Assembly (NCBI GenBank): GCA_903898335.1 | Contig: CAIUEV010000131.1 | Location: 1 to 25,923, forward strand | Length of the DNA stretch: 25,923 nt | Reading direction: 5' to 3' | From: an uncultured bacterium | GTDB lineage: Bacteria > Patescibacteriota > Minisyncoccia > CAIUEV01 | Shown: piece after piece, positions 24,271-25,923 of the stretch | How the letters are laid out: every line of letters begins with the position of its first letter | Position numbering within the stretch: the stretch's first letter is position 1 | Translations under genes and position numbers: made by a program | Notes under the pieces: model-generated | What the model was told of the DNA's origin: nothing | Databases searched by the model: none | What the model saw: only the letters and a program-made list of their open reading frames with translations

Positions 24271-24942
24271 ATGAAAGAAAAGGAAAATAAGAGCTTTATT
24301 GTTTCTGCCGACGATTTCGGGAAGAATCAAGAAATCAATAAAAATATCCTAGAGCTCATCCACCTGGATAAAATCGATCGGGTGGAAGTTTTTGTTGAGG
24401 GAAAATTCTCACCTTTGCAAATAGAGAAACTGAAGCGATCAAAAGTCAAGCTGGACATTCACCTAACGGCCGGGGATTTTAAAAATGAAAGAACCGGAAT
24501 ATTTTTGCGTCTCACCCTTTTTTTAACGCGCCTTTGTGGAGTTTATTCTCCCTCAAAAATAGAACTGGAATGGCAAAATCAAATTAACAAATTCCAGAAA
24601 ATTTTCGACCAAAGACCTGACGGAATCAGTTCTCATGAACATGTTCACTATTTCCCGCCCTATTTAAAGGCAATCACTCGATTAGCCGAAAAAAATCAGA
24701 TTAAATTTATTCGCTACGGTAAGAAAGGCACTCTGACGAGAACAAACCCAATCAGTTTTATTCTCAATTCTTTAATCAAGCCGACCATTGTCGAGAATTT
24801 AGAAACGACCGACTATTTGCTGAGTTTGGATTGGCTAAAGAACAAAAAGCAAGTTCAAACCATCGTTCCGAATGGCAATACTACTGAACTCGTCTGCCAC
24901 TTCGATCGAATCGAAGAATATCAAACAATCAAGAATCTCTAA
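24271..24942 (+). CDS. YdjC/ChbG-family deacetylase homologue
   Basis: The 223-residue protein matches the YdjC/ChbG family of metal-dependent carbohydrate deacetylases, which remove N-acetyl groups from small chito-oligosaccharides or related sugars. The metal and catalytic motifs are in order: SADDFG (12-17) with the Asp pair, DIHL with H64, and SSHEHVHYFP with H122, H124 and H126. Family members are usually about 250-300 residues, so this one is short, mostly at the C-terminal end. There is no signal peptide, so it should act in the cytoplasm. Its stop codon overlaps that of the convergent ATPase gene by four bases. The substrate cannot be told from the sequence. Confidence 0.85.
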   Translation: MKEKENKSFIVSADDFGKNQEINKNILELIHLDKIDRVEVFVEGKFSPLQIEKLKRSKVKLDIHLTAGDFKNERTGIFLRLTLFLTRLCGVYSPSKIELEWQNQINKFQKIFDQRPDGISSHEHVHYFPPYLKAITRLAEKNQIKFIRYGKKGTLTRTNPISFILNSLIKPTIVENLETTDYLLSLDWLKNKKQVQTIVPNGNTTELVCHFDRIEEYQTIKNL

Positions 24943-25923
24943 CTGAATCTTCTTTTCTGATAATACTTTTTGGCTAGCTCAGAAGTCAGAAAGTAAATGA
25001 AAACAATCAGAACAATAAAAATCAAATCAGAGTTTTTAATCGGTGTTAGATTGAACAAGTCTCGACCAACAGCTGAATAGGGAAGAGCCAAAGCTAAAAA
25101 CACGGTCACGGCTGAAGCAGTCAGAAGTCCTTTCCCGGGAACTTCCGCTTCAAAAAAAGATCGGCTGCGCAAAACAAAAATAAGAGCCACTTGGCTTAAT
25201 ATGGAAAACATAAACCAAGCCGATTGAACAGTGGAGGTGTTTTGGTGGCCAAAAGACCAAAATGTTATCAGACCGAAAATAAAATTTATTAGCGTCATCA
25301 GAATAACCAAAGAAACTGATTGGCTCAGATCAAAGGTCGCCGGCTTCTTAAGATCGGGTTTTTCGGCCTTGTCCGCCGCCAAAAAAACCAGTGTCATATC
25401 GGAAATCAAGTTAATCAACAATATTTGGATTGGCATAATCGGCGATTGATGAAAGAAAAAGGACAGGAGAGCAATACTGGAAAAATTACCGAAATTCGCC
25501 GAGAGAGCGGCTTTTGTATATTTATTCAAATTAACGAAAATTTTTCGACCCTCCTTGATTCCTTCCACAATCACCCGCAAATCTTTCCTTAAAAGTAAAA
25601 CATCGGCCGCATTCCGGGTAATCCCCGCCGCTTCTGAAACGGCCAGCCCGACGTTGGCTCTTTCCATGGCCAAGCAATCATTTACTCCCTCTCCCAAGAA
25701 CCCCACTCTTTTTTCTTTTCTCAAGACTTCGATAATTCTTATTTTTAATCCCGGAGAAAGTCGTGCGAAAACCGAATTTTCGATACAAGCCTTTTTGAAT
25801 CGAGTCTCGGACAGGTTTTCCAAAGCTTCTCGACTGATAACTTTTGTCCTTTTTGATTTTAGAATACCCACTTCTTCCGCAATTTTTGAAGCTGCCAAGT
25901 CCGAATCGCCGCTTAAAATTTTA
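24939..25923 (-). CDS. MgtA-like cation-transporting P-type ATPase, C-terminal part (cut by window edge)
   Basis: The frame stays open to the right edge, so the N-terminal part, including the phosphorylated DKTG site, lies outside the window. The visible 327 residues begin KILSGDSDLAASKIAEE, which contains the SGD version of the TGD motif. The hinge motif GEGVNDCLAM follows, with Glu where most P-type ATPases have Asp. Five or six membrane segments come next. The order KYTKAALSANFGN, INLISD, QSAWFMFSILSQ, LALPYS and the YYQKRRF end closely resembles E. coli MgtA, so magnesium or a similar divalent cation is the likely substrate. It overlaps the stop of the convergent YdjC-like gene by four bases, with no terminator between them. 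Confidence 0.88.
   Translation of the reverse strand, partial: KILSGDSDLAASKIAEEVGILKSKRTKVISREALENLSETRFKKACIENSVFARLSPGLKIRIIEVLRKEKRVGFLGEGVNDCLAMERANVGLAVSEAAGITRNAADVLLLRKDLRVIVEGIKEGRKIFVNLNKYTKAALSANFGNFSSIALLSFFFHQSPIMPIQILLINLISDMTLVFLAADKAEKPDLKKPATFDLSQSVSLVILMTLINFIFGLITFWSFGHQNTSTVQSAWFMFSILSQVALIFVLRSRSFFEAEVPGKGLLTASAVTVFLALALPYSAVGRDLFNLTPIKNSDLIFIVLIVFIYFLTSELAKKYYQKRRFS

Noticed and set aside
1..25923. Alternative genetic code with TGA as glycine
   Set aside because: TGA ends the pilin-like gene where expected, and no in-frame TGA is needed to keep any gene intact.

Overview
The window looks like a piece of a chromosome from a Patescibacteria/CPR bacterium, most likely a parcubacterial lineage. 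This is an inference from several features together. Most start codons have no Shine-Dalgarno sequence. The Mur ligase lacks its usual N-terminal domain, and the initiator tRNA has no encoded CCA. Many genes encode single-pass or secreted proteins of unknown family with Asn/Gln/Ser/Gly-rich linkers. Compact housekeeping genes (rpsO-pnp, ruvB, ychF) sit among them. TGA ends the pilin-like gene and does not appear inside the other reading frames, so the standard bacterial code applies; this argues against Gracilibacteria/Absconditabacteria.

Bases 1-13360 are an accessory, surface-oriented region. A repeat array (1-255) leads directly into a MurE-type Mur ligase (256-1608). A two-gene module then occurs twice. 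Type A is a long secreted protein with a conserved N-terminal half, a calcium-binding-like DxDxDxxxD segment, a Cys-rich region, a Gly-rich hinge and a divergent C-terminal half. Type B is a membrane-anchored protein ending in a Cys-rich domain. Copy 1 is A1 (1688-5035) and B1 (6712-7746), separated by an AT-rich AAA/DUF4143 ATPase gene that appears to be an insertion. Copy 2 is A2 (9357-11978) and B2 (11968-13311), translationally coupled, with its own sigma70-like promoter and a strong terminator. A single-pass protein C with an internal duplication (7914-9296) lies between the copies. A second repeat array (7759-7911), an inverted relative of the first, sits directly before C. The two arrays therefore face each other across MurE-A1-ATPase-B1.

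Bases 13380-15890 hold two divergent single-pass membrane proteins: a small one on the minus strand and a large one with an acidic cytoplasmic region. A tandem hairpin terminator follows. Bases 15938-20359 are a housekeeping run: rpsO, pnp, a winged-helix/nucleotidyltransferase protein and ruvB, with short gaps or overlaps. A type IV pilin-like protein and ychF follow. ychF ends at a hairpin shared with a convergent initiator tRNA-Met gene.

Bases 22388-25923 contain a lipoprotein diverging from a double-receiver protein with overlapping -35 elements, a small membrane protein, a YdjC/ChbG-type deacetylase homologue, and the C-terminal part of an MgtA-like P-type ATPase that runs off the right edge.

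The best candidate for an undescribed system is the duplicated A/B module with protein C. Its products all carry export signals, and type B is Cys-rich. I infer that they form a disulfide-stabilised cell-surface assembly. No catalytic domain is recognisable in any of them.
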